The notes: generated by a model from the letters alone, not told the origin. 64,000 nt of DNA from Sheuella amnicola (GCF_010499255.1 NZ_JAAGRN010000005.1:62001-126000); one strand, 5' to 3'. Shown: positions 39,863-48,727, numbered from the stretch's first letter. A program made the numbers and translations.

Positions 39863-41751
39863 TTGACACGACGAACAAACGCGGCCGGATCCTGCAACTG
39901 CGAGCCATCTGCCAACATAGCCTGCTCAAGCAACAAGGACGCCCAATCGGCAAACGCGTCATCCGATGCGGATTGAACACGTGCAACCAAAGGATGCTCG
40001 GGATTTATTTCCAGAACAGGCAAGACATTCGGCGCTTCCTGACCAGCCGCTTTAAGCATGCGCAACAAGTGCGGACTTAAATCGTTTTGCCCGACTACCA
40101 CGCATGATGGCGAATCCACCAAACGAGCAGTCACGCGCACCTCCTTCACGCGGTCTTTGAGAGAATCTTGCAAACGCTCAACCAAGGGCTTGAACTGCTC
40201 AGCCACTTCGGATTGATGCTTTTTCTCCTGCTCGTCTGCAAGCGCTTCCAAGTCGAGGCCACCTTTAGCAACCGATATCAATTGCTTGCCATCAAACTCG
40301 CGCATGTGCGACAACATCCACTCATCGACGCGGTCCCACATGACCAGCACTTCAATCCCTTTTTTACGGAAGATTTCCAGGTGGGGACTGTTTTTGCCCG
40401 CAAGATAGCTATCAGCCGTGACGTAGTAAATCTTGTCCTGACCTTCTTTCATGCGCGACACATAATCAGTCAGGCTGACCACTTGCGCATCCGAATCGTC
40501 CTTGGTCGAAGCAAATCGCAACAACTTGGCGATGCGCTCGCGATTGGCTGGGTCCTCTCCGGTACCTTCCTTCAAAACCTGACCGAATTCGGTCCAGAAC
40601 AAGGCGTAATCATCCTTGCGATCCTCAGCCATGGACTCAAGCAAGCTCAGCACGCGCTTGGCTGAGCCATCGGAAATCACTTTCACATCGCGACTTTCCT
40701 GCAGGATTTCACGCGAAACATTCAAGGGCAAATCGGCAGAGTCGATCACACCGCGCACAAAGCGCAGGTACGAGGGCAACAACTGTTCGGCATCGTCCAT
40801 GATGAAAACGCGCTTGACGTACAACTTCACTCCGCGACGCGCATCCCTATCCCACATATCAAAAGGAGCATGCTTTGGGATGAACAATAGCTGCGTGTAT
40901 TCGCTGCGACCCTCGACGCGATTGTGCGTCCATGCGAGCGGATCGTCGAAATCATGCGAGACGTGCTTATAAAACTCTTTGTACTGCTCGTCGGTGATGT
41001 CGGACTTATTGCGTGTCCACAAAGCGTTAGCCTGGTTGACAGCTTCCCACTCATCCGTCTTGACCTGCTCGGACTTATCTTTATCCCATTGCTCTTTACG
41101 CATCTCGACCGGAAGCGAAATGTGATCGGAATAACGGCGCAATACTTCACGCAACTTATGCCCGTTCAGGAACTCTTCGGAGTCTTCGCGCAAATGAAGG
41201 ACAACTTCAGTACCGCGACCCGCTTTGTCGATCGAGGCGATCGTGAATTCGCCCTGGCCGTCGGAAACCCACTCAATGGCCTGCTCGGCGGGAGCACCGG
41301 CGCGACGGCTTCTTACGGTCACTTTGTCGGCGACGATGAACGATGAATAAAAACCGACACCGAATTGACCGATCAATTGCGCATCTTTTTGCTTGTCGCC
41401 AGTCAGTTTCGAAAAGAACTCTTTGGTACCCGACCGCGCGATCGTGCCAAGATTTGAAATCGCCTCTTCACGCGACATGCCAACGCCATTATCAGAGATC
41501 GTGATGGTACGCGCCTCTTTATCGTAGTCCACACGAACACGCAGTTCGGCATCCCCCTCAAAAAGAGCGGGCTGATCGATCGCTTCGAATCTGAGCTTGT
41601 CGCATGCATCAGACGCGTTCGATACCAGTTCTCGTAAAAAAATCTCTTTATTGCTGTATAGCGAATGGATCATCAAATGAAGCATCTGCTTGACTTCTGT
41701 TTGAAATCCGAGTGTTTCTGCACCAGTCGATTGATTTGTTTGACTCATCAT
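39844..41751 (-). CDS. htpG: Chaperone protein HtpG (Hsp90)
   Basis: ATP-dependent cytosolic chaperone. About 635 residues. The N-terminal GHKL ATPase includes [16 protein letters not shown] (catalytic Glu and Asn), [11 protein letters not shown] and [16 protein letters not shown]. The middle and C-terminal dimerisation domains follow. ATGs at 41751 and 41748 and a GTG at 41757 are all possible; none has a strong ribosome site. No heat-shock promoter is evident in the 160-bp gap upstream, though I did not search exhaustively. Confidence 0.97.
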   Translation of the reverse strand: MMSQTNQSTGAETLGFQTEVKQMLHLMIHSLYSNKEIFLRELVSNASDACDKLRFEAIDQPALFEGDAELRVRVDYDKEARTITISDNGVGMSREEAISNLGTIARSGTKEFFSKLTGDKQKDAQLIGQFGVGFYSSFIVADKVTVRSRRAGAPAEQAIEWVSDGQGEFTIASIDKAGRGTEVVLHLREDSEEFLNGHKLREVLRRYSDHISLPVEMRKEQWDKDKSEQVKTDEWEAVNQANALWTRNKSDITDEQYKEFYKHVSHDFDDPLAWTHNRVEGRSEYTQLLFIPKHAPFDMWDRDARRGVKLYVKRVFIMDDAEQLLPSYLRFVRGVIDSADLPLNVSREILQESRDVKVISDGSAKRVLSLLESMAEDRKDDYALFWTEFGQVLKEGTGEDPANRERIAKLLRFASTKDDSDAQVVSLTDYVSRMKEGQDKIYYVTADSYLAGKNSPHLEIFRKKGIEVLVMWDRVDEWMLSHMREFDGKQLISVAKGGLDLEALADEQEKKHQSEVAEQFKPLVERLQDSLKDRVKEVRVTARLVDSPSCVVVGQNDLSPHLLRMLKAAGQEAPNVLPVLEINPEHPLVARVQSASDDAFADWASLLLEQAMLADGSQLQDPAAFVRRVNQLLLG

Positions 41752-41919
41752 GCTCACTTAAATCGGTTAGAGAGGCCAAATTAAGGCCGTTTTTGACGCA
41801 AAAAGATAAAGTGAAAGTTATTTGGAGGCAAAAATCGGGTTTTCAAGAGATGACGAAAATCAAGTTTTGCTTTAGATTGGCATATTGAGCCACCAACTCT
41901 CTACCATCAGGTCACCGCC

Positions 41920-42282
41920 ATGCAATTTCAATCTTTTATCAATCTAGTCGGAGAAACAGGCGACATAATCGGAGTTGTGATTATTGCCACAGGATTCGTG
42001 TGGGGGTTGGCTAAATTCGTTCTGGCCACGCTCAAGGGACAAGGCAGTCAGGGGTACGACGCATTCAGGGTCCAGCTTGTCCGCGCCCTGCTCCTAGGCT
42101 TGGAAGTGCTCGTCGCGTCCGACATCATCCGAACGGTAGCCATCAGCCCATCACTGCAAAGCGTCAGCATTCTGGCCGCCATTGTTCTGATCAGAACGTT
42201 CTTAAGCTGGTCATTGATACTGGAAAGCGAAGGTCGTTGGCCATGGCAACCGGCAAAAAACGACGGCAGTAAAAAGGTTTAA
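41920..42282 (+). CDS. DUF1622 family membrane protein
   Basis: 120 residues with three hydrophobic segments (about 12-36, 50-72 and 80-98). A conserved-looking RVQLVRALLLGLEVLVASDIIRT block is central to DUF1622. The function of the family is unknown; a small integral inner-membrane protein is expected. It stands alone between htpG and tRNA-Leu. Confidence 0.82.
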   Translation: MQFQSFINLVGETGDIIGVVIIATGFVWGLAKFVLATLKGQGSQGYDAFRVQLVRALLLGLEVLVASDIIRTVAISPSLQSVSILAAIVLIRTFLSWSLILESEGRWPWQPAKNDGSKKV

Positions 42283-42371
42283 TCAAATTGAAACTTGGCT
42301 TAAAGCAAAATTTTTCAAACGCTTTATAATGTCGTTCTTCCTGCTTGAGTCATTGGCTCATGTCCCCCTTA

Positions 42372-42456
42372 GCCCGGGTGGTGAAATTGGTAGACGCAGG
42401 GGACTCAAAATCCCCCGCCGCAAGGCGTGCCGGTTCGATTCCGGCCCCGGGCACCA
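42372..42456 (+). tRNA. tRNA-Leu (anticodon CAA)
   Basis: An 85-base class-II tRNA with a long variable arm (CGCCGCAAGGCG). Acceptor arms GCCCGGG and CCCGGGC pair. The anticodon stem-loop GGGGACTCAAAATCCCC gives CAA. CCA is encoded. A TATAAT -10 element lies at 42325-42330, but no good -35 element is visible at normal spacing. Its 3' 46 bases recur in decayed form at 43175-43220, which marks it as an integration target. Confidence 0.97.
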
Positions 42457-42484
42457 GCAATTGTACTTTTGAGATCCTCAGCTC

Positions 42485-43015
42485 TTGGCAGATAGTCCAA
42501 AAATCCTCATTCTTGCAGGTCCAAATGGTGCTGGCAAAACAACTTTTGCCAGAGAGATTGTTCGCAAAGAGTTAGGTTTCAAACATTTCATCAACGCAGA
42601 TCTAATCGCAGCGGGAATGTCACCTTTTGAACCAGAGCTCGCCGCAATTGCCGCTGGACGGGTGATGCTGGATCAAATCAATCACCTGACTAAAGCCCGC
42701 GAAAATTTTGTACTTGAAACAACCCTGTCTGGATTAAGTTATGCCAGACACATCATCAAATGGAAAAAACTCGGTTACCAGGTTTCGCTAATTTTTCTTT
42801 CCTTGCCATCCGCCACTGTTGCGATTAGCAGGGTTAAAAATAGAGTGAAGCAGGGGGGGCACAGCATTCCTACGGAAGTAATCAAACGTAGATTTATGGC
42901 AGGGCGTAAAAATTTCAATACAATTTACAAACAGTTAGTTGATCACTGGATTCTTTTTGATAACGCTGATGACACTCCAGTAATTCTGGATCGCAAAGGT
43001 GGAATGAATGGTTAA
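42485..43015 (+). CDS. Zeta-toxin-like P-loop kinase/ATPase
   Basis: 176 residues. Walker A is GPNGAGKTTFARE at residues 12-24, preceded by a hydrophobic strand. An FINADLIAAGMSP block and a later RVKNRVKQGGHSIP segment, with arginines spaced as in zeta/PezT-type kinases, support the COG4185 'zeta toxin-like' group. Known zeta toxins phosphorylate UDP-GlcNAc; whether this branch does is not established. The start appears to be TTG at 42485, placing the P-loop correctly; no ATG fits. It is tightly followed by a 53-residue gene overlapping it by 8 bases, the arrangement expected of a toxin-antitoxin or kinase-partner pair. The pair lies inside the tRNA-Leu mini-island. Confidence 0.75.
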   Translation: MADSPKILILAGPNGAGKTTFAREIVRKELGFKHFINADLIAAGMSPFEPELAAIAAGRVMLDQINHLTKARENFVLETTLSGLSYARHIIKWKKLGYQVSLIFLSLPSATVAISRVKNRVKQGGHSIPTEVIKRRFMAGRKNFNTIYKQLVDHWILFDNADDTPVILDRKGGMNG

Positions 43016-43169
43016 GAAAAAGTTTGCGCAGCCCGATGATATTGATGCAATGATCAAAGCCTTAAAGCGCGCCCGTAAACTTGCACGAAAAGTATCTTTT
43101 GTGACGGGCACACCTTTCATACATGTCAAGAATGGCAAAATCATTAAAGAAATGGTCACTAAACCCTAA
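43008..43169 (+). CDS. Small basic protein, putative partner of the zeta-like kinase
   Basis: 53 residues from the ATG at 43008, which overlaps the kinase stop by 8 bases. The sequence is lysine rich (MVKKKFAQPDDIDAMIKALK, later GKIIKEMV) with one likely amphipathic helix (residues 10-30) and a short beta-like tail. The tight overlap and small size fit an antitoxin or accessory subunit. I do not recognise a family. Confidence 0.6.
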   Translation: MVKKKFAQPDDIDAMIKALKRARKLARKVSFVTGTPFIHVKNGKIIKEMVTKP

Positions 43170-43174
43170 GTGAT

Positions 43175-43220
43175 ACTCCCCGCCGCACGGCGTACCGGTT
43201 CGATTGCGGCTCGAGCACCA
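43175..43220 (+). repeat. Decayed direct repeat of the tRNA-Leu 3' end (att-like)
   Basis: About 46 bases that match the 3' end of tRNA-Leu (42411-42456) with a handful of substitutions and one deleted base. Shared blocks include CCCCGCCGCA, ACCGGTTCGATT-like sequence and GAGCACCA against GGGCACCA. The T-loop TTCGATT and the CCA end are kept, but the acceptor pairing is lost, so it is not a working tRNA. Together with the intact tRNA it brackets the kinase pair. That is how integrated elements using tRNA 3' ends as attachment sites look after decay. No integrase remains. Confidence 0.75.
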
Positions 43221-43294
43221 CTAAAAGTCAAGTTCGCCGATATATATACTAGGTATCTTTCTGAAACCTTTTAGATTTCACGTTTAGATACCAG

Positions 43295-43867
43295 ATGACC
43301 CCCCTGTCAACATCTCGGCCAGCGTCGCTAAGTGATTTATTTTTTTCATTCAGCAGACTCGCAACACAAGGTTTCGGTGGCGTTCTAGCCTACATGGAGC
43401 GCGAACTCGTCGAACGTAAAAGATGGCTGACCCGTGAAGAGTTTCTAGGCGAATGGGCAGTGGCGCGCACCATGCCGGGGCCCGCCGCCCTGAATCTGAC
43501 CATCATGGTGGGCGCACGTTACTTTGGGTTAATGGGAGCCATTGCTGCCATAGCAGGCATGTTCGCCATTCCAACCGTTCTGATCATAATCTTGGCAATC
43601 GGTTATGCAAATTTTGGTGAACATCCCCGAATTATCGGCGCATTGCATGGCATGGGATCTGTTGCTGCGGCATTATTTATCGCAACCGGTCTGAAACTCT
43701 TAACTGCGCTAAAAACAAATCCCCTTGGCCTGATCATTTGCGCAGCAATCTGCATCGTGACGTTCACAGGCATTGCCCTGCTTCACTGGAATGTCATTCA
43801 TGGCATGCTGGGACTTGGTGGCTTAAGTTGCGTGATGGCCTATTTCAAGCTTAAGGCTAAAGCATGA
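43295..43867 (+). CDS. Chromate transporter, short-chain subunit A (second pair)
   Basis: 190 residues with about six membrane segments. RLATQGFGGVLAYMERELVERKRWL is the CHR signature region. ARTMPGPAALNLTIMVGARYFG is the second motif. It is a divergent paralogue of the pair at 31603-32720, with MPGP rather than LPGA, so a different substrate or regulation is possible. An inverted repeat (GGTATCT...AGATACC, arms at 43252-43258 and 43286-43292) ends two bases before the start codon and may be an operator or an RNA hairpin over the ribosome site. Its stop overlaps the next start. Confidence 0.87.
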   Translation: MTPLSTSRPASLSDLFFSFSRLATQGFGGVLAYMERELVERKRWLTREEFLGEWAVARTMPGPAALNLTIMVGARYFGLMGAIAAIAGMFAIPTVLIIILAIGYANFGEHPRIIGALHGMGSVAAALFIATGLKLLTALKTNPLGLIICAAICIVTFTGIALLHWNVIHGMLGLGGLSCVMAYFKLKAKA

Positions 43868-44454
43868 TGACCGCGCATAGTATCGCCATGTCAATGTCGG
43901 ATTGGTTCGATCTTTTCAGACAGTATTTATATTACTCATTCGTGTCAATCAGCGGCCCTTTGGTTTTGTTACCCGAAATGAGAAATTTTCTGGTCAACGA
44001 ACATCATTGGCTAACGGATGCCCAATTCAGCGCCTCGATAGTTCTAGCGCAAGCCGCTCCCGGACCAAACATCTTGTTTGTCGCTTTGATGGGATGGAAC
44101 ATTGGCTTGAATACCGGCAGTATTTTTGCTGCACTTGGCGGAGGCTTACTTTGTCTCGTTGGGATGTTGCTTCCCAGTTCGGCCATGGTGTTTGTCACGG
44201 CAAATTGGGTTCAGCGCAATAGTCACCTTCTTGCCATTAGAGCTTTCAAGCAAGGTATGGGACCGGTCGTGATCGCCCTGCTGATCGCTTCGGGATATTC
44301 GCTGGCCACAACCAACACCAGTGCGCAACATGATTGGCCATTGTGGCTTGTGACGGCTATTTCAACAATTCTTGTTTGGCGGACAAAGATACCAATGCTC
44401 TGGCTGTTGGCGGCTGGAGGCGTATTTGGCGCATTAGGAATACTGCATGTCTGA
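43864..44454 (+). CDS. Chromate transporter, short-chain subunit B (second pair)
   Basis: 196 residues, the coupled second half of the pair (ATGA overlap). YSFVSISGPLVLLPEMRNFLV lies in the first CHR signature position, and LAQAAPGPNILFVALMGWN is the second motif. About six membrane segments. The next gene, a GNAT acetyltransferase, follows 31 bases later and may be on the same transcript. Confidence 0.86.
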   Translation: MMTAHSIAMSMSDWFDLFRQYLYYSFVSISGPLVLLPEMRNFLVNEHHWLTDAQFSASIVLAQAAPGPNILFVALMGWNIGLNTGSIFAALGGGLLCLVGMLLPSSAMVFVTANWVQRNSHLLAIRAFKQGMGPVVIALLIASGYSLATTNTSAQHDWPLWLVTAISTILVWRTKIPMLWLLAAGGVFGALGILHV

Positions 44455-44485
44455 TCTTAGAACCCCGACTCGAGAAGTCCCAAAC

Positions 44486-44905
44486 ATGCAAATCAGAACA
44501 TTCAAACAAAGCGACACAGAAGATGTCGTTAAACTTTGGACCACCTGTGGTCTGACGCGACCATGGAATAACCCCTACCTCGACATCCAACGCAAACTTG
44601 AAGTTGATCCGCAATGGTTCGTTGTAGGTGAAGTCGATGGGAAAACCATGGCTAGTGCCATGTTTGGTTATGAAGGTCATCGTGGATGGGTGAATTATCT
44701 AGCGGTTTCACCCGAGTATCAACGTCGCGGTTATGCAAAGCAGTTGATGCAATATGGGGAAAATCTTTTGCTAGCGGTCGGTTGCCCGAAATTGAACCTT
44801 CAAGTTCGGGACACCAATACAGAAGCATTGGGGTTTTATGCCGCGCTAGGTTATAAAATCGACGCGGCAGTAAGCTTGGGAAAGCGACTGATCGCCGATG
44901 AGTGA
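44486..44905 (+). CDS. GNAT acetyltransferase, YpeA-like
   Basis: 139 residues from the ATG at 44486. It closely follows the E. coli YpeA layout: MQIRTF start, LWTTCGLTRPWNNPYLDIQRK, GYEGHRGWVNYLAV, the acetyl-CoA loop YQRRGYAKQL, and a C-terminal SLGKRLI. The substrate is unknown for the family. A start at 44447, overlapping the transporter stop, is possible but adds a tail not seen in YpeA. Confidence 0.88.
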   Translation: MQIRTFKQSDTEDVVKLWTTCGLTRPWNNPYLDIQRKLEVDPQWFVVGEVDGKTMASAMFGYEGHRGWVNYLAVSPEYQRRGYAKQLMQYGENLLLAVGCPKLNLQVRDTNTEALGFYAALGYKIDAAVSLGKRLIADE

Positions 44906-45148
44906 AAAATTCGAAAACTCGTCAACACTTTCAATCTGCCTTGTTGCTGCATGCTGTCGAAGCTGGATTGATACGGCAGGATGGTAAAGTCAACGGACCC
45001 ACCCGCCAAGACCTGCAACCAAGTATCCACCATCTTCGCCCAAACCATTTCCGAGTCTCACATACGAACCGTGACGGTGTTCGAGCATGTAGGCAAAATG
45101 CTCGCTGCACACTGCATCACATCAATACCATGGTGCGGCATCACTCCG
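44906..45148. other. Gene-poor gap, possible decayed fragment of a periplasmic binding protein
   Basis: No ORF here looks functional. The minus-strand frame near 45030-44935 reads LQVLAGGSVDFTILPYQSSF and then QQQGRLKVL. This weakly resembles the middle of Bug/TctC-type solute-binding proteins (DVLAGxVDF...AGKLRxL). It is interrupted on both sides, so at most a remnant. No promoter or terminator is obvious. Confidence 0.25.
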
Positions 45149-45778
45149 CTATTTCGATATTGCCATCACTTTAGTAAACAACTCTGATTGCGTCCAATAC
45201 TTTAACCACAACCTTGTCTTGCTCCACCGGCTTTGCTCAAACCAAGCCGAATCGACTGCGGCAAACTGCCTGATAAATGGAAATATCGCCACATCGGCAA
45301 CGAAGGGCTGATCGCCACCTAAGAACAATCCTTTGGTCAGTTGCGCTTCAAGCTGGCTGATAAAGGCTTGCTCTGCCTGTTCGCGATACTGATTCTGAGA
45401 CAACTCGGGATATCGTTCAAAATATTTATAGCGATCAAGCCAATGCTTGAAAGGGCCATCATTTGCTGAAATCAGTTGTTTAGAGTAATCCGATTCGTAG
45501 CCGAACAACCAATTTTCAGGATCGTTTTTCTCAAGTGCCCACACCATGATTTCCAGACTTTCTTCAATCACCTTGCCATCCGCGCAATGCAAAACTGGCA
45601 CAGTCCCCTTTGGCGACAAAGCAAGCATAGTTTCAGGTTTATTTTTGAGGCTGACCTCATGAATTTGAACCGGGATACCGGAACAGGCAAGAGCCATGCG
45701 CGCCCTGATGGCATAGGGGCAACGTCTGAATGAGAAAAGTACTGTCGATGAGGATGCGTTCAAGAGTTGACCCGGCAA
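45149..45778 (-). CDS. Glutathione S-transferase-like protein
   Basis: 209 residues. The N-terminal thioredoxin-like domain has LFSFRRCPYAIRARMAL, with the cysteine in the CPY position as in omega/beta-type GSTs. The glutathione-contact segment PKGTVPVLHCADGKVIEESLEIM is clear (conserved cis-Pro and ES). The C-terminal helical domain is intact (FLGGDQPFVADVAIFPFIRQF). The role may be detoxification or glutathionyl-thiol reduction. It converges on the GNAT gene. Confidence 0.87.
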   Translation of the reverse strand: MPGQLLNASSSTVLFSFRRCPYAIRARMALACSGIPVQIHEVSLKNKPETMLALSPKGTVPVLHCADGKVIEESLEIMVWALEKNDPENWLFGYESDYSKQLISANDGPFKHWLDRYKYFERYPELSQNQYREQAEQAFISQLEAQLTKGLFLGGDQPFVADVAIFPFIRQFAAVDSAWFEQSRWSKTRLWLKYWTQSELFTKVMAISK

Positions 45779-46018
45779 ACAGAAAAATTTGCCTCAAAGC
45801 GTACCTGTGAATTGAATAAAAGGGAATGAACGGACTTAATGGTCAAAATTCCATTCTCTGCCATGCACCTCTGTAAATTAAATAAAGTTTAATTTTTTAA
45901 TCGGTCTAGGTTTTTTATGCATTCCGTATGCTAAATTTGACCAATAAATCTACTCCAATAGGCATACGCCACTTTGTGTCATTAACGTCAATATTGTTTG
46001 GCCCTTACTGAGGTTTCT

Positions 46019-47311
46019 ATGAAACGAATATTAAAAATAACTGCCTTAACCTCTATCGCGCTTTTGACAGGATGCTCCGGCATGGTCGGCACGACCAGCT
46101 TTAGCAATATGTCCTCGGCATATCGTGACGTACTTGAAAAATATGGTAATGACAATATTCTCTTAAACGTTGCGCGCGCATCAAAATCGATGCCAGTCAG
46201 CTTCCTGGATATGCCATCTGTGATGGGCACAGGCAATGTACAAAGTAGTGTTGGCTTGAGCGCATCCATATATGGTGTGAACCCGGGAAGCTCAATTGGT
46301 GGATTCTTTACGCCCGCTGCCGGGTCAAGTTATGCGCCAATGGCAACCATGTCAGTTGGCAATAGTTTTAACTTCACGCAATCCTCGCTAGACAATTCGA
46401 GTTTCATGGTTTCATTTCTCAGCGACATGAAGCCTGAAGTGATCGCAAGCTTAAGCAACAGCCAAACAGCAGCGAAAACAGTTCTGTACTCACTTGCCAT
46501 CGAATCCCTTGAAGCTCAGGACGAGCAAGGCAAGACCCTCGTCAAGTTGGACAACAACCCATACTCTCCTGATTTTCCCGAGTTCCAGCGCGTGCTGTAC
46601 ACGCTGATCCGCGGTGGTATCAGTGTTGAGCAAATCACGTCCCCGATGCCACTTTCGGCACCTATGAATGCTGACGAAGTGAATAAAAACATGCTGGCGA
46701 TCGCGACCGCATCAAACCAGCCCGGCACCGGACTGATGCCAGTCAAGCTTTCAAATGGCCAGCCTGGATATCAACTCGTCAAAATGCTTCCGCAGGCGCG
46801 AATCTGTCTGATTGAAAAAATGGCAGACAACACCTTGACATTCCGAGTGGATCAGTCGGCATACTGTAAAACAACCGCACCTGCGACTGCGGTAAAAGCC
46901 GATCCGAAGAGCTCAGCCGGAAAACCTGTCGCACAGACAGACAATCGGCCTTCTCGCATTCTGGTAATCAAGCTGCGCTCCGTCAGAAACGTGTTTGACT
47001 TCCTTGGCGCACTCGTCAATATGCAAAGTGAGCCGACACCAAAATATGTCTATGTGGTTGATCCAAGATCACTGCCACCAGATGCAACCGAAGCACAAGT
47101 AAAAGAAGCTGCATTGCCACTTTTCGTTGTCAAAAAAGGCGCCCCGATTAGCGACCCATTAATGACAGTGAGATACCAGGGTGACAATTATTCCATCCCT
47201 GCGGATTCAAACAGCTTTACCAGACAAGTTCTCGTGCTGGTTTCACAGATGTTGACCTTAACCAAGGTGCCTGGATCGATTCCGGTTTCACCAGCTGTTT
47301 TGATCAAGTAA
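46019..47311 (+). CDS. Large lipoprotein of unknown function
   Basis: 430 residues from the ATG at 46019. The signal peptide ends in the lipobox LLTGC with the lipidated cysteine near residue 19, followed by SGM, so an outer-membrane location is likely (no Asp at +2). The body is predicted mixed, with a threonine/proline-rich linker (about residues 285-315) before a C-terminal domain. That domain starts PSRILVIKLRSVRNVFDFLG and ends FTRQVLVLVSQMLTLTK. I recognise similar lipoproteins only as hypothetical. It stands alone with an AT-rich upstream gap of 240 bp and a clear terminator after it. Confidence 0.82.
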   Translation: MKRILKITALTSIALLTGCSGMVGTTSFSNMSSAYRDVLEKYGNDNILLNVARASKSMPVSFLDMPSVMGTGNVQSSVGLSASIYGVNPGSSIGGFFTPAAGSSYAPMATMSVGNSFNFTQSSLDNSSFMVSFLSDMKPEVIASLSNSQTAAKTVLYSLAIESLEAQDEQGKTLVKLDNNPYSPDFPEFQRVLYTLIRGGISVEQITSPMPLSAPMNADEVNKNMLAIATASNQPGTGLMPVKLSNGQPGYQLVKMLPQARICLIEKMADNTLTFRVDQSAYCKTTAPATAVKADPKSSAGKPVAQTDNRPSRILVIKLRSVRNVFDFLGALVNMQSEPTPKYVYVVDPRSLPPDATEAQVKEAALPLFVVKKGAPISDPLMTVRYQGDNYSIPADSNSFTRQVLVLVSQMLTLTKVPGSIPVSPAVLIK

Positions 47312-47343
47312 TCTGGATAGCATTCGGCAATAAGACTGAATGC

Positions 47344-47378
47344 AAAACCCCGGTAGATCAGCAGATCTCCGGGGTTTT
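47344..47378 (+). terminator. Intrinsic terminator after the lipoprotein gene
   Basis: Arms AAAACCCCGG and CCGGGGTTTT, with an inner GATC pairing around AGCA, form a strong hairpin ending in TTTT. It lies about 33 bases after the stop. Confidence 0.88.
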
Positions 47379-47445
47379 AATTTATTCATACACAACCAAC
47401 ATACCATCGAGACATCATATCTATCTCTAGGTCATTAGGATGAAC

Positions 47446-47670
47446 TCAGGTTTTTAATCCAGGCCAGAATGAACGACGCTTGGCTGCGTTGTTTAGTTCT
47501 TTATCTTTGTGTGTTTTGGCAGGGCGCAAGCCGAGGATTCCATAAAACACCACTACCGGCGTCACAATAGCCGAGAACAATAAGACGCCCCAGAATCCGA
47601 TTCGGGATTTGCGTCCAAACAAGGCGACAGCAACACACAAAACAGCATAAGCAACAATTCCGGCTTCCAT
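47446..47670 (-). CDS. Small two-helix membrane protein
   Basis: 74 residues. Hydrophobic helices lie at about 3-19 and 26-46, then a basic cytoplasmic-type tail (KTHKDKELNNAAKRRSFWPG). The start codon is preceded by AAGGAGT at ideal spacing, which supports a real gene. It is downstream of the SPFH gene on the same strand by about 60 bases. No family recognised. Confidence 0.65.
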   Translation of the reverse strand: MEAGIVAYAVLCVAVALFGRKSRIGFWGVLLFSAIVTPVVVFYGILGLRPAKTHKDKELNNAAKRRSFWPGLKT

Positions 47671-47731
47671 AGCGACTCCTTGGCATTCAACCTAGGCAAT
47701 AAGATTCATCAAAAATTCAATTTATTCGTGT

Positions 47732-48727
47732 TTATTTTTTCTGTTTAGGATCATTCAAGATATTTTTCATACCATCTGATGACCCCACATCTCCCAACAC
47801 CAAGGGAAGACCACCAGGTGACGAACCGAAAATGACAACCTTTGAATTGTTAGACTCGGACAGCTTCAAAGTCGCTTCAATGCCGCGTAACTTCAGGTAA
47901 TTATCCGTCAATCCCGCATTCACAATATCTTGAAATTCCTTGATGCCTCTTGCTTCCAAAACTTTGCGTTCAGCTTCTTTCTTGGCGGCCTCAAGTTTGT
48001 ATACATAACTTTCCGCAATTTGAGCCTCAACAAGCTTGTCTCGGATCGCCGCTTCGATTTGAGGAGGAAAAGACATCGATTCAAGCTGAACCGCGCTAAT
48101 CCTAACCATTCTGACATTATCCAATCCGGGCGGACTCATTTTTTCAAGAATCACATCATTGGAGCCAATTTGGATTTCATTCACAACATTACCAAGTCTT
48201 TTGGTAAATGCCTCACCTGAAGTGACTCCTGCGAACATCACGCGAGATTTTCCCGTGACTTCGGGCAGAACAATTTTGTCGTAATAATCAGGGCCGACAA
48301 ATTTATGCAAGAGCGGCAAGGCATTTTTACTGATTTGATACTGAAAGGTGACGATGACATTTGATGTGAGCTGATCTTGCGTCAACACTTCCATCTTGAT
48401 TTTTTCAGCCTTCGTACGAGCGTCATACATCGTGACTGTATTCAGGGGAAACATCAGGTTGATGCCCTCGCCCAATACTTGGTCCATGACCACACCGCCT
48501 CCAAGTGGCCGGTATATCACGCCAACAAAACCTGCAGGAATGGTCACAACCACGCGATGCCACAAGACAACCACGGTACAAACCAGAAGTATCGAAACAA
48601 ACAGGAGCGACAAAAGGTTGACAGCAAACCAATGTGCGATGAAAGCATAGATCAATCTGAAAGGTAATGCGATCAAACGCAAAACATAAACGATAAATTG
48701 CCAGATCTTTTGAAATATCTTGGTCAT
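47732..48727 (-). CDS. SPFH/prohibitin-domain membrane protein
   Basis: 331 residues. A long hydrophobic N-terminus (about 10-65, with one strong helix at 40-60) precedes the band-7/SPFH core, which starts VTIPAGFVGVIYRPLGGGV and continues past DQLTSNVIVTFQYQI. A coiled coil (about residues 225-265: EAQIAESYVYKLEAAKKEAE) follows. Band-7 proteins form cage-like oligomers that organise membrane domains or regulate proteases and transporters. The start overlaps the ABC gene stop by four bases (ATGA), so the two are coupled. A function with that transporter is inferred from this. Confidence 0.87.
   Translation of the reverse strand: MTKIFQKIWQFIVYVLRLIALPFRLIYAFIAHWFAVNLLSLLFVSILLVCTVVVLWHRVVVTIPAGFVGVIYRPLGGGVVMDQVLGEGINLMFPLNTVTMYDARTKAEKIKMEVLTQDQLTSNVIVTFQYQISKNALPLLHKFVGPDYYDKIVLPEVTGKSRVMFAGVTSGEAFTKRLGNVVNEIQIGSNDVILEKMSPPGLDNVRMVRISAVQLESMSFPPQIEAAIRDKLVEAQIAESYVYKLEAAKKEAERKVLEARGIKEFQDIVNAGLTDNYLKLRGIEATLKLSESNNSKVVIFGSSPGGLPLVLGDVGSSDGMKNILNDPKQKK

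Noticed and set aside
43175-43220. Second tRNA gene
   Set aside because: Only the 3' part is present and acceptor and anticodon arms are missing, so it is an attachment-site-like remnant.
44902-45174. 90-codon plus-strand frame after the acetyltransferase gene
   Set aside because: Composition is unlike a protein (many His, Arg and Gln in scattered order), no ribosome site, overlaps the converging GST gene.
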